From positions 56,305 to 120,304 of the forward strand of contig JAKSMI010000002.1 of the NCBI GenBank assembly GCA_024400635.1: a stretch of DNA of 64,000 nucleotides. The letters run 5' to 3'. Positions within the stretch are counted from its first letter, which is position 1. Each line of letters starts with the position of its first letter. Position numbers and translations under genes: made by a program. This DNA is from Bacteroidales bacterium (lineage in GTDB: Bacteria > Bacteroidota > Bacteroidia > Bacteroidales > WCHB1-69). Shown one piece after another: positions 27,883 through 37,101 of the stretch. A model generated the notes under the pieces. It did not search any database and had not been told where the DNA came from. It saw nothing but the letters and a program-made list of their open reading frames with translations.

Positions 27883-30015
27883 ATGAAGTGTAAAAGTTTT
27901 TTTATTGGAGTGTTAGCAATGCTGTTGGGCTTGAATATAATGGCACAAAACAGCGGCTCGCCTTGCCCTGAGAATATCGATCCTTTCTGTACTGAAGACA
28001 ACGACTTTGGAACAGCCTATACTTCGCATACGGGTATTTCATCGGCCGCATCTTTTTTAGGATCATCTTCTTATTCATGCTTGACTACAACACCCAACCC
28101 TTGTTGGTATTATATGCAAATTCAGGATCCGGGTAATTTGCTGATTTATATCGAACAACGTACTGGTATAAACCCAACGACACACGTGCCTACAGGTTCT
28201 ACATTGGACATCGATTTTGCATGTTGGGGTCCTTTTACCGCTACCGATAGAGCTGATTTTATCACAAACTTGTGCAATGAGAACTATACACTTACCAATG
28301 CGGGTTCCACACATCGTCCTAGTAATGGAAATCACAATGGGAATGTGGGCGGTTTTCCTACAGGAACAGCTATTGATTGCAGTTATGATCCAGCGGGGAC
28401 AGAATGGTGCTTTATTCCCAATGCCCAACCTGGACAATGGTATTTGCTTCTTGTTTGTAACTATTCAGGCAGTCCAGGTTATTTTAGCTTTACTTCACAA
28501 AGTACTTCTAGTTATCCCGGCGGTCAACAAGCTACCACCAACTGTAACTTGTTGAACAGTGGTGACTCCAACTCTCCCATCTGCGAAGGCGCCACCCTTG
28601 AATTATGGACCACCGACCCGCATCCTGGCGTTACCTACAATTGGCACAGCCCTACAGGACAAACCTATCCTACTACGCAAACAATGTTGAGTATTCCCAA
28701 TGCCACAGCCGAAATGACAGGCGAATGGACCATGACACTTTCAAATGCTTCACAACAGTCTAACGCAGCTATCATCGATGTGGTGGTTTATCCGGCTCCA
28801 GTTCCTGAAATCGTATGTGATCACGAACACGTTTGCCAAGGAGACAGCATTCATATTTCTGCTGTAGATTATGATCCTTTGGCAACTTATATCTGGTCTG
28901 GGAAACCCATCAATAGTACGCAAGATTATGAGCCGGTGGCTATGAATACTCCTGAATTTGATTACCAGCCCGAATCAAGTACCCGTTTTGTCTTGGTGGC
29001 TCAGGCCAACGACTGTATGGGCGTCGACTCTTTCGATGTGGCTGTCACTCCGAATCCGGATATTAACATCAACATCACCAAACCTTTCATTTGCTTTGGT
29101 GACAATACTTCCATTACCGCAACAGGCGGCAGCTACTATCGTTGGTCCGGAGGAAGTACAAGTACTTCTGCAAGTATTAATGTCAGTCCTACGATGACCA
29201 CAGATTACACTGTAGAAGTTACTACGGATGCAGGTTGTAAAGATGATACTACCGTAACCATTACCGTTAATCCGGAAATTACACTTTCTTACGAACAATA
29301 TCCTTCATATTGCGGTTTGCCGACGGGTGAAATTACAATGGCAACCTTGGGTGGTACACCTCCTTATACCTATAACAGCACACAGGTAAACTTTGTGGAT
29401 AATATTGCAAGTGGCTTGAATTCAGGTTCTTATAATGTTACTATGATTGATGCGGAAGGTTGTACGAAAAGTATGACTGCGGAGGTCGGATTAGTGCCTG
29501 GTCCTGAAGCGTGCTTTATCTTTACTTCCAGTGATGATGTGCAAATGGCAGTGGCCAACTGCACTCCTGGCGGTACAAACAACAACTATTTCTGGGATTT
29601 TGGCGATGCGGTAACCTCAACGGAATTCAATCCAACACACGAATATCCGGAACCTGGTCGTTATAGCGTTTTTATGCAGGTGGAAGATGAACATGGCTGT
29701 ATCGACTCTTTACGTCAGGACTATCTTATCAACGGACCTGTCTATTTTCCCAATGCTTTCACGCCTAATGGTGATGGCGTTAACGATGAAATCGGGGTTA
29801 TCGGCCGCACTATCCAGGAAGAGGATTTTTTGTGGGTAGTATATAGTCGAAATGGCCAAATGGTATTTATGAGCACTAATCCCACTTTGTTATGGGACGG
29901 CAATATGCCCAATGGTCAGAAGGCACCCTCAGGTGTATATGTTTATTCTTTGAAATATAAAGATGTCAATGGAAATCATTTCGAAAGGGATGGAAGTTTC
30001 ACATTGATTAGATAA
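27883..30015 (+). CDS. Secreted protein with PKD and gliding-type C-terminal domain (T9SS type B)
   Basis: 710 residues with a signal peptide (MKCKSFFIGVLAMLLGLNIMAQ). An N-terminal PPC/jelly-roll-like region with paired cysteines (about 25-225) is followed by Ig-like segments (230-600). A PKD-like domain carries YFWDFGD and HEYPEPGRYSV. The C-terminal CHU_C domain has the signature FPNAFTPNGDGVND and ends GSFTLIR. The CHU_C domain is the type B sorting signal of the type IX system, so the protein is predicted to reach the cell surface. No enzyme motif is seen; binding or structural work is inferred. The peptidase gene follows after 19 bp. Confidence 0.88.
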   Translation: MKCKSFFIGVLAMLLGLNIMAQNSGSPCPENIDPFCTEDNDFGTAYTSHTGISSAASFLGSSSYSCLTTTPNPCWYYMQIQDPGNLLIYIEQRTGINPTTHVPTGSTLDIDFACWGPFTATDRADFITNLCNENYTLTNAGSTHRPSNGNHNGNVGGFPTGTAIDCSYDPAGTEWCFIPNAQPGQWYLLLVCNYSGSPGYFSFTSQSTSSYPGGQQATTNCNLLNSGDSNSPICEGATLELWTTDPHPGVTYNWHSPTGQTYPTTQTMLSIPNATAEMTGEWTMTLSNASQQSNAAIIDVVVYPAPVPEIVCDHEHVCQGDSIHISAVDYDPLATYIWSGKPINSTQDYEPVAMNTPEFDYQPESSTRFVLVAQANDCMGVDSFDVAVTPNPDININITKPFICFGDNTSITATGGSYYRWSGGSTSTSASINVSPTMTTDYTVEVTTDAGCKDDTTVTITVNPEITLSYEQYPSYCGLPTGEITMATLGGTPPYTYNSTQVNFVDNIASGLNSGSYNVTMIDAEGCTKSMTAEVGLVPGPEACFIFTSSDDVQMAVANCTPGGTNNNYFWDFGDAVTSTEFNPTHEYPEPGRYSVFMQVEDEHGCIDSLRQDYLINGPVYFPNAFTPNGDGVNDEIGVIGRTIQEEDFLWVVYSRNGQMVFMSTNPTLLWDGNMPNGQKAPSGVYVYSLKYKDVNGNHFERDGSFTLIR

Positions 30016-30034
30016 TCCATAAAATAACATTAGC

Positions 30035-31432
30035 ATGAATCCATTATTTTCTGCAGAAGTTTATCAAAATAGAAGAAATCAACTCAAAAAGTCTGTAAAA
30101 TCGGGTATCGCCATTTTCTTAGGCAATGGCGAAGCTTCGATGAACTATCCATCCAACACCTATAAATTCCGTCAGGATAGCAACTTCTTATACTTTTTTG
30201 GCTTACCGATAGCTGATGTTGCCGCTATTATCGACTTTGACGAAAATCGTGATATCATCTTCGGTGATGATTTTGGCATTGATGACATCATTTGGATGGG
30301 AAATCAACCTACTTTGGCTTCTTTGGCAGAAAAAGTGGGCGTAAAAGAAGTTATGCCGATGGCGAAATTGGCGGAATACGTTCATGCGGCGCAAGCAGCA
30401 GGTCGTAGGGTTCATTTCACGCCTCCTTATCGTGGCGACAATAAAATTTGGTTGTCCAATATTACCGACATCAATGTCAATAACATCCGCAACCATGCTT
30501 CTGTGGAATTGATTAAAGGCATTGTCAATTTGCGTTCAGCTAAGGAAGCTTGCGAAATCGAGCAGATGGAAAACGCTTGTGAAATTGGCTACAAGATGCA
30601 TACTGCTGTTATGCGTCGTTGTGTGGCAGGCACTCCGGAATTGGAATTGGCAGGCTTGGCAGAAGGCATCACCTTACAATATGGTAATGGCGTTTCCTTC
30701 CCCGTTATTTTGTCACAGCACGGCGAAACGTTGCACAATCATGGTCACGAGGCTATTCTGCAGAAAGGCAATATGTTACTGATGGATGCGGGTGCCGAAA
30801 ACTTGATGAATTATTGTTCAGACAATACCAGAACCCTGCCTGTGGATGGTCATTTCACTCAAAAGCAGCAGGAAATTTACGAGATTGTCTTGAAAGCCAA
30901 TATGGACTGTATCAACGCAGCCCATCCAGGGATGTATAACAAGGAATTGCATACGATGGCTTGCAAAATCATAGCTGAAGGCTTGTCTGCTTTAGGTTTG
31001 ATGAAAGGCGATGTTGACGAGGCCGTTCGCCAGGGAGCTCATGCTTTGTTTATGCCTCATGGTTTGGGTCATCAACTTGGTCTTGATGTTCACGATATGG
31101 AAGACCTTGGCGAAAAATACGTTGGCTATGATGAAACTGTCACCCGTAGCGACATTTTCGGTTGGGATGCGCTTCGTATGGCCCGCGAACTACGCCCCGG
31201 CTTCGTTGTTACCATTGAACCCGGTATTTATTTTATCCCTCAACTGATTGATATCTGGAAGAAAGAAAAGAAATTCGAACAGTTTATCAATTATAATAAG
31301 GTTGAAGAATATCGCGATTTTGGTGGCATCCGCATTGAAGACGACTTGCTGATTACCACAAACGGTCACAAGGTGTTAGGCCCCGCCATTCCTAAAACGC
31401 CAAGCGAGTTAGCAGAAATTATCGGAAAATAA
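30035..31432 (+). CDS. M24 metallopeptidase, Xaa-Pro aminopeptidase (PepP-like)
   Basis: By family it removes N-terminal residues preceding proline in the cytoplasm. The 465-residue protein has the creatinase-type N-terminal domain (to about 175) and the pita-bread catalytic domain. Candidate metal ligands lie in LLMDAGAE, DNTRTLPV, HGLGHQLGLDVHD, TIEPGIYF and GGIRIEDDLL, all present. There is no signal peptide. It lies 19 bp after the secreted-protein gene and 30 bp before ackA, in what looks like one long unit. Confidence 0.93.
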   Translation: MNPLFSAEVYQNRRNQLKKSVKSGIAIFLGNGEASMNYPSNTYKFRQDSNFLYFFGLPIADVAAIIDFDENRDIIFGDDFGIDDIIWMGNQPTLASLAEKVGVKEVMPMAKLAEYVHAAQAAGRRVHFTPPYRGDNKIWLSNITDINVNNIRNHASVELIKGIVNLRSAKEACEIEQMENACEIGYKMHTAVMRRCVAGTPELELAGLAEGITLQYGNGVSFPVILSQHGETLHNHGHEAILQKGNMLLMDAGAENLMNYCSDNTRTLPVDGHFTQKQQEIYEIVLKANMDCINAAHPGMYNKELHTMACKIIAEGLSALGLMKGDVDEAVRQGAHALFMPHGLGHQLGLDVHDMEDLGEKYVGYDETVTRSDIFGWDALRMARELRPGFVVTIEPGIYFIPQLIDIWKKEKKFEQFINYNKVEEYRDFGGIRIEDDLLITTNGHKVLGPAIPKTPSELAEIIGK

Positions 31433-31462
31433 ATCAATCAAATATTAATTATAAATATCTAT

Positions 31463-32662
31463 ATGAAAATTTTAGTTCTCAACTGTGGAAGTTCGTCAAT
31501 CAAATACCAGCTGATTGACATGGCCAACAATGCCGAACTCAAAGCTAAAGGTCTGGTAGAACGCATTGGTTTGGAAATGGGTGAATTTACCCACAAGCCC
31601 GTTGGCAAAGACAAGTACTACATTCAAACTCCTATTGCAGATCACGAAGTAGGTGTAAATCTGGTTTTGAAAGCGCTTACGGATCCCGTTCACGGTGTCA
31701 TTAAAGACCTTAACGAAATCGGTGCAGTAGGTCATCGTGTAGCTCATGGTGGAGAATATTTCAAGGAAAGTATGGTCTTGGGTGAAAGAGAAATCGAAGA
31801 AATCAAGAAATTGTGCGAATTGGCACCTCTTCACAATCCAGCCAGCTTATTGGGTATTAAGGTTATGCAGAAATTGCTGCCCAACATCAAGCATGTTGGT
31901 GTTTTCGACACTTCTTTCCATCAGACAATGCCAGCAGAAGCTTTCTTGTATGCAATTCCTTTTGAATATTATAAAAACAATAAGGTTCGTCGTTATGGTT
32001 TCCATGGCAGCAGTCACAAATATGTTGGCCCCAAAGCTGCTGAAATTGCCGGCGTTGACTATAAGAATTCAAAAATCATCAGCTGCCATTTGGGCAATGG
32101 TGCTTCTATTTGTGCTATCAAAAACGGCAAATCCGTTGATACCTCTATGGGCTTTACTCCAGTAGAAGGCCTGGTAATGGGTACTCGTTGTGGCGATCTC
32201 GACCTTGGCGCTTTGATTTATATCGCTGAAAAAGAAGGAATGGATTTCAAAGCGATGAATACTTTCATCAACAAGAAATGCGGTTTGCTTGGCGTTTCAG
32301 GTAAAAGCGTTGATATGCGAGACATTCGTGCTGGCAAGGACAGCGGTGACGAACGTTCAACCTATGCTTTCAATATGTTTGCTTATAGAGTTAAGAAATA
32401 TATTGGTGCGTATGCGGCAGCTATGGGTGGCGTTGACGTAATTCTGTTCACTGGTGGTATCGGCGAAAACGCTTGGTTCCAGCGCGAAGCCATTTGTGAT
32501 GGCCTTGAATTTTTGGGCTGCACCTTGGACAAGGCAGAAAATGAACGTCTCGCAGGCGAAGACGGTATTATTTCAACTCCCGACTCACGCGTGAAACTTG
32601 TTTCTGTAACTACAAATGAAGAATTGGTTATTGCTACCGATACTTACAACCTTGTAAAATAG
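31463..32662 (+). CDS. ackA: Acetate kinase
   Basis: AckA converts acetyl phosphate and ADP to acetate and ATP, the energy-yielding step of acetate production in fermenters. The 399-residue protein carries LNCGSSSIKYQ, RVAHGGE, FDTSFHQTMP, GFHGSSHKYV and TGGIGENAWFQRE, all hallmarks. Its usual partner pta is not in the window. The stop codon overlaps the GTG start of aroB by one base (TAGTG), indicating translational coupling. Confidence 0.98.
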   Translation: MKILVLNCGSSSIKYQLIDMANNAELKAKGLVERIGLEMGEFTHKPVGKDKYYIQTPIADHEVGVNLVLKALTDPVHGVIKDLNEIGAVGHRVAHGGEYFKESMVLGEREIEEIKKLCELAPLHNPASLLGIKVMQKLLPNIKHVGVFDTSFHQTMPAEAFLYAIPFEYYKNNKVRRYGFHGSSHKYVGPKAAEIAGVDYKNSKIISCHLGNGASICAIKNGKSVDTSMGFTPVEGLVMGTRCGDLDLGALIYIAEKEGMDFKAMNTFINKKCGLLGVSGKSVDMRDIRAGKDSGDERSTYAFNMFAYRVKKYIGAYAAAMGGVDVILFTGGIGENAWFQREAICDGLEFLGCTLDKAENERLAGEDGIISTPDSRVKLVSVTTNEELVIATDTYNLVK

Positions 32663-33645
32663 TGAATGCTAATAAGATAGCTATTATCGCCGATCAGAAT
32701 GCGATGATGCTGTTTCCGAATTACTTTGACAAACTTTGGGAGGATATCCCAAAGTTTGTTTTTTCTGTTCTGCCAGGCGAAAGCAATAAGTCGATAGAGG
32801 AAGCAACTTATCTATGGCGGAATTTGCAAAACAACCATTTTGACGCTAATAGTCTGATTGTAAATTTCGGTGGAGGGAAAGTAACGGATTTGGGAGGTTT
32901 TGTCGCTTCAACGTACCATAGAGGCATTCCTTTTATTAATGTGCCCACAACGTTGTTGGGTATGATTGATGCCGCCATTGGTGGAAAGAATGGTGTCAAT
33001 TTGGAACAAGTCAAAAATGCCGTCGGTACGTTTTGTCTGCCGCAGGATATTATCATAGATACGATTTTCCTAAAGACCTTGCCTCCTTATCAGTTGCTCA
33101 ATGGCTTCGGTGAGATGATAAAGTATGCATTGATTGGAAGTCAAGAACTATGGAATGAGATAAAATCATTATCAACCATTCATTATTATGAAATAAAAAA
33201 GGAATGGATAGATTTTTGTATTGATTTCAAAAAAAAGATAGTGGCAAAAGACCCATACGACCAGAATCTGCGTCATATTTTGAATTTCGGGCATACGGTG
33301 GGGCACGCCATAGAATCGCTCTGTATGGCGAAAAACCGGCCCATAGCGCACGGACATGCGGTAGCCTTAGGCATTATTGCCGAAGCACATATTTCAGCCC
33401 ATTGTCATCAGCTTTCTTTTGCGGATTACGAAGAAATAAAAAAAGTAATTTTATCCTTATATCAATTTAATGATAGTATTCTTCAAAGGGCAGAAATGTC
33501 GCAATTGATGGATTATATCAGTCTGGATAAGAAAAATAATGATAACTTACTTAATTTCAGTTTATTAGATAAAATTGGTCAAGCAAGTTATAATCATTAT
33601 ATAGAAGAAAGTCATTGTCGCGAAGCGGTATTGAATATGATGTAA
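32662..33645 (+). CDS. aroB: 3-Dehydroquinate synthase
   Basis: The second step of the shikimate pathway, converting DAHP to 3-dehydroquinate with NAD+ and a divalent metal. The 327-residue protein has GGGKVTDLGGFVASTYHRG, NVPTTLLGMIDAAIGGK, and the metal ligands in GEMIKYALIG (Glu), NFGHTVGHAIE (His) and HGHAVALG (His). It is 20-35 residues shorter than most AroB proteins, mainly at the N-terminus. The start is GTG, set by the one-base overlap with ackA; no in-frame ATG lies close by. Confidence 0.93.
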   Translation: MNANKIAIIADQNAMMLFPNYFDKLWEDIPKFVFSVLPGESNKSIEEATYLWRNLQNNHFDANSLIVNFGGGKVTDLGGFVASTYHRGIPFINVPTTLLGMIDAAIGGKNGVNLEQVKNAVGTFCLPQDIIIDTIFLKTLPPYQLLNGFGEMIKYALIGSQELWNEIKSLSTIHYYEIKKEWIDFCIDFKKKIVAKDPYDQNLRHILNFGHTVGHAIESLCMAKNRPIAHGHAVALGIIAEAHISAHCHQLSFADYEEIKKVILSLYQFNDSILQRAEMSQLMDYISLDKKNNDNLLNFSLLDKIGQASYNHYIEESHCREAVLNMM

Positions 33646-33670
33646 ATGCAACATTTCAACAAAATTTCCG

Positions 33671-33678
33671 TATTTTTG
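33671..33678 (+). promoter_or_regulatory. -7 element (TATTTTTG) for the cysteine desulfidase gene
   Basis: Matches TAnnTTTG, 22 bp before the ATG at 33701, in the 55-bp gap after aroB. Confidence 0.6.
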
Positions 33679-33700
33679 CAATTTCAAATTTATACTAAAA

Positions 33701-34987
33701 ATGAATAAAGAAGAAAGAGAGCAGATTATAGCGATGATGAATCGGGAGGTTGTTCCTGCCATAGGTTGTACAGAACCCATCGCTGTAGCATTAGCGGTAG
33801 CAAAAGCCACCGAAATTTTGTCGGTTTTGCCCGAAAGAATTGATGTTTTCTTGAGTGCCAATATGCTCAAAAACGCCATGGGCGTTGGTATTCCTGGTAC
33901 GGGAATGGTGGGACTTCCTATTGCCATTGCATTGGGAGCTTTGATTGGCAAATCAAATTATCTGCTTGAAGTTCTGAAGGATACAACTCCAGAGGCGGTA
34001 GAAAAAGGCAAACAGTATATTGCTGAGAATCGTATCCATATCGCTCAAAAAACCGAAACCGCAGAAAAATTGTACATCGAAGTCCAGGTTCAGAATGGAA
34101 GTGGGAAAGCTAAAGTAATTATTTCTCACGACCATACTAATTTTACATGGATTAGCAAAAATGATAAGGTTATTTTGGATATGTGTAATGTGGTTGCGGA
34201 AGAACAAAACAATGAAGATGTTGCTTTGAATCTTCATAAAGTCTATGAATTTGCCACTTCTGCCCCGCTTGATGAAATCGATTTTATCTTGAAGGCTGCA
34301 GAGTTGAATGACAATGCTTCGCAGGTAGGCTTCAATAAGGTTTGTGGACACTCGTTGGGAAATTTGATTTTGAATCAGCCCAATGAAAAATTCTTTGGGG
34401 TAAACAGTTTGTATGCCAAGATTTTGTCTGCTACCTCTGCGGCCTGCGATGCCCGCATGGCTGGTGAAAAAGTCCCAGTGATGAGTAATTCTGGTAGTGG
34501 CAATCAAGGTATTGCGGCGACCATGCCCGTGCTGGTTTATGCCCGCGAACGGCAAAAATCACGGGAAGAGCTTGTCAGAGCGTTGATAATGAGTCATTTA
34601 ACTGTAATTTATATCAAACAGCATTTTGGCAGACTTTCGCCATTGTGTGGGTGTGTGGTGGCTGCTACCGGTTCAGCTTGCGGCTTAACCTACCTGATGG
34701 GTGGCACTTTCAATCATATTGCCTTTGCTGTAAAGAATATGATTGCCAATATTACAGGGATGATTTGTGACGGTGCCAAACCCAGTTGCTCGCTAAAGGT
34801 GGCAACAGGCGTATCTACGGCCATTTTGTCATCAATGCTGGCGATGGATAATGAAACGGTAAGTTCCGTGGAAGGCATCATTGACAATGATGTGGATCAA
34901 TGCATACGCAATATGACGGCCATTGGAAATGAAGGTATGACGGCTACCGATCCTTTGGTGTTGCAAATGATGACGCACAAGAAATAG
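33701..34987 (+). CDS. L-cysteine desulfidase family protein (CyuA/YhaM, UPF0597)
   Basis: By family this Fe-S enzyme breaks L-cysteine into pyruvate, ammonia and sulfide; some relatives act as serine dehydratases. The 428-residue protein opens with VVPAIGCTEPIAVALAVAKA. It has GVGIPGTGMVGLPIAIALGA, SNSGSGNQGIAATMPV, LCGCVVAATGSACGL and CDGAKPSCSLKVATG; the cysteines in the first and last three blocks are candidate cluster ligands. It is probably cytoplasmic and soluble. Its last 44 bases overlap the end of the convergent MATE gene. Confidence 0.9.
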   Translation: MNKEEREQIIAMMNREVVPAIGCTEPIAVALAVAKATEILSVLPERIDVFLSANMLKNAMGVGIPGTGMVGLPIAIALGALIGKSNYLLEVLKDTTPEAVEKGKQYIAENRIHIAQKTETAEKLYIEVQVQNGSGKAKVIISHDHTNFTWISKNDKVILDMCNVVAEEQNNEDVALNLHKVYEFATSAPLDEIDFILKAAELNDNASQVGFNKVCGHSLGNLILNQPNEKFFGVNSLYAKILSATSAACDARMAGEKVPVMSNSGSGNQGIAATMPVLVYARERQKSREELVRALIMSHLTVIYIKQHFGRLSPLCGCVVAATGSACGLTYLMGGTFNHIAFAVKNMIANITGMICDGAKPSCSLKVATGVSTAILSSMLAMDNETVSSVEGIIDNDVDQCIRNMTAIGNEGMTATDPLVLQMMTHKK

Positions 34988-36341
34988 AAAACACCTTTCG
35001 TTGCGAATACAGCAATATGGCGGCTAAAATTGCGCCTATTACATCTGAAATGGTACAGGACAACCAAACGCCAGTCAATCCGTCGTATCCCCAGTAAGTC
35101 AAGAGGAGGGGAACCAAATAGCAAAGTGGTACCAAGAATAAAACCTGTCTCGAAAGACTGGTAGTGATGGCAATCCATGGCTTGTCAATAGACTGGAAAA
35201 AATTAGAGTTGACAATGGTAAAGCCGATAAGCGGGAACATCACCATTAAAAATCTCATGGCGTGAGCACCAATAGCAACCAATTGGTTGTCGTGAGTGAA
35301 AATGCGGACCAGAAAATGAGGGAAGATGCACGATATCAAAGAGCCGATAAAACCTACCAACACACAAATTTTCATAGTCAAAACATAAACTTCTTTTAAG
35401 CGGGAGTATTGACCGGCACCGAAATTGTAACCTGCGATAGGCTGCATTCCTTGGCAAATGCCGATGAAAAGCATGACAAGCAGACTGGCGAAGGTGTTGA
35501 CAATGCCATAAGCGCCGACAGCCAGGTCGCCGCCGTAATATAACAATTGCGAGTTCAAAAAGGCAACAACGCCCGAAGCTGCGACATTCATTAAAAACGG
35601 ACTCAATCCAATCATGGTTATATTTTTGAAAATATAGCCTCTTGGTGTCCAAGCATGTGCTTTAAACCTGATGAAAGAGTTCTTGTTGACGAAATGCAAG
35701 ATGGAAACCAGCGCTGTGCATGACATTGAAATGGTGGTGGCCCAAGCCGCACCAGCAATGCCCCAACCGAATCCAAAGATGAAAATCGGATCCAAAATCA
35801 TATTGATGATAGCACCGCCTACCAGAATGTACATCGATTTTGAAGGATAACCTGAGGCGCGTATCAAGCCCGTCAGGTTGAAGGTGACGGTGGTGAGGAA
35901 CATCCCCGGCAATACAATGTACATGTATTCTTTGGCATAGCTGATGGTATCGACAGTGGCACCGAAACTTGCCAGAATGCCGTCCATAAACAGATAACCA
36001 CAAAGCATAACAATGCCACCAAGCACAATGGTAAAAATCATACTGTTACCCAGAATGTTTTCAGCCCAGTTTATGTCTTTTCGACCTAAAACAATAGACA
36101 TTCGAGAGGCTGAACCAACGCCAATGAGAGAACCAAAGGCATGAATGATATTCATGATAGGCATTGTGATGGCTAAACCGGCAATGGCCAGCGCCCCAAC
36201 ACCTTGTCCGATGAAGATACGGTCGACGATATTATAAATGGAAGCGATGATCTGACTAATTACCGCCGGCCAGGCATACAGCCATAGCAGTTTGCCCACT
36301 CTTTCCGTCTCCAATTCCCTGGTCCGATCAATTTGCCCCAT
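34944..36341 (-). CDS. MATE-family multidrug/metabolite exporter
   Basis: 465 residues with about twelve transmembrane helices in two MatE halves. Visible features include WPAVISQIIASIYNIVDRIF near the start, the GVGSASRMSIVLGR loop, and the GICQGMQPIAGYNFGAGQ loop of the second half. By family it exports drugs or metabolites with Na+ or H+ as coupling ion; the substrate is unknown. The 3' end overlaps the 3' end of the desulfidase gene by 44 bp. A lipoprotein gene lies 64 bp upstream on the same strand. Confidence 0.93.
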   Translation of the reverse strand: MGQIDRTRELETERVGKLLWLYAWPAVISQIIASIYNIVDRIFIGQGVGALAIAGLAITMPIMNIIHAFGSLIGVGSASRMSIVLGRKDINWAENILGNSMIFTIVLGGIVMLCGYLFMDGILASFGATVDTISYAKEYMYIVLPGMFLTTVTFNLTGLIRASGYPSKSMYILVGGAIINMILDPIFIFGFGWGIAGAAWATTISMSCTALVSILHFVNKNSFIRFKAHAWTPRGYIFKNITMIGLSPFLMNVAASGVVAFLNSQLLYYGGDLAVGAYGIVNTFASLLVMLFIGICQGMQPIAGYNFGAGQYSRLKEVYVLTMKICVLVGFIGSLISCIFPHFLVRIFTHDNQLVAIGAHAMRFLMVMFPLIGFTIVNSNFFQSIDKPWIAITTSLSRQVLFLVPLCYLVPLLLTYWGYDGLTGVWLSCTISDVIGAILAAILLYSQRKVFSISCASSFATPKDR

Positions 36342-36405
36342 ATTATTAACTTATGTCTTTTTTAGTTTTGGTATTTTTCATTGCTCATTGCACACTGCCA
36401 ACTCA

Positions 36406-36960
36406 CTAAAAAGCTTTAATTTTTTTATTCGCTTCGGGAGCCGGCTGCCAGGTAGCATTTTGGAAAACGATGCAGAATGTTTTTTGTTCGTCCGTTGCGG
36501 AATTCTTCAAAATGCCAGTTTGAGAAGCACAAAATTTGTGATTTGAATAATCAATGGAAACAAGTGTGGTGCTTAATTCTGTTCCTTGCCACAAGGGAAA
36601 ACCATTGGCATCCAGGTTGTTTTCGCTTTCCATATATTGCAGTGCGGCATTGGCACAAGTTCCGGTTTTATTATCCATCCATCCCGAATATTGAGGATAA
36701 TCGTTTCCAGATGAATATATCCAAAATCTCAGTTGGGTCGGTATGGTTTGAACATCGAGAATCAGCTGCTGTAATTCTAAAATTTCTTCGTCGATTTTAA
36801 TGAAAACGCCATCATGTTCTGGCGTAAAGGTGCCAGGGATAACCGTAGGTGTTTCAACATTGTTGTCGTTATCTTTCAAAACATTGTCTTTCTTGCAAGC
36901 CGAAAACGTCAGCAAAAAACACGCCAAGACATAGAAAAATTTAATACTTTTTTTCATCAA
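36406..36960 (-). CDS. Lipoprotein of unknown function
   Basis: 184 residues. The signal peptide has lipobox FSAC (Cys22) and is followed by KKDN, typical of Bacteroidota lipoproteins. The mature part is mostly beta-like, with ELQQLILDVQTIPTQLRFWI and three cysteines (GTCANA, HKFCAS, TFCIVF). I do not recognise the family. It precedes the MATE gene by 64 bp and may share its transcript. The second Met could also serve as start. Confidence 0.7.
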   Translation of the reverse strand: MMKKSIKFFYVLACFLLTFSACKKDNVLKDNDNNVETPTVIPGTFTPEHDGVFIKIDEEILELQQLILDVQTIPTQLRFWIYSSGNDYPQYSGWMDNKTGTCANAALQYMESENNLDANGFPLWQGTELSTTLVSIDYSNHKFCASQTGILKNSATDEQKTFCIVFQNATWQPAPEANKKIKAF

Positions 36961-36983
36961 TGATGAGGATTAAAATAAGTTTG

Positions 36984-36991
36984 CAAACTTA
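36984..36991 (-). promoter_or_regulatory. -7 element (TAAGTTTG) for the lipoprotein/MATE unit
   Basis: Matches TAnnTTTG on the minus strand, 23 bp before the start codon at 36960. Confidence 0.6.
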
Positions 36992-37074
36992 CGTAAATTT
37001 TGGGAATTGTATCTTGGAAAACCCATCATTGAAAATTACTGCAAAATTGCATGCTGGGAAATTGAAAAAAATAG

Positions 37075-37082
37075 TATTTTTG
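37075..37082 (+). promoter_or_regulatory. -7 element (TATTTTTG) for the nusB cluster
   Basis: Matches TAnnTTTG, 19 bp before the ATG at 37102; divergent from the element at 36984. Confidence 0.65.
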
Positions 37083-37101
37083 CAATCTTAAACTAATTGC
37101 A

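Noticed and set aside
32662..33645. aroB as a pseudogene because of short length
   Set aside because: NAD-binding and metal-ligand motifs are intact and the reading frame is clean.
33646..33700. Riboswitch upstream of the cysteine desulfidase gene
   Set aside because: The gap is only 55 bp and the leader after the promoter is about 15 nt, too short for a structured aptamer.
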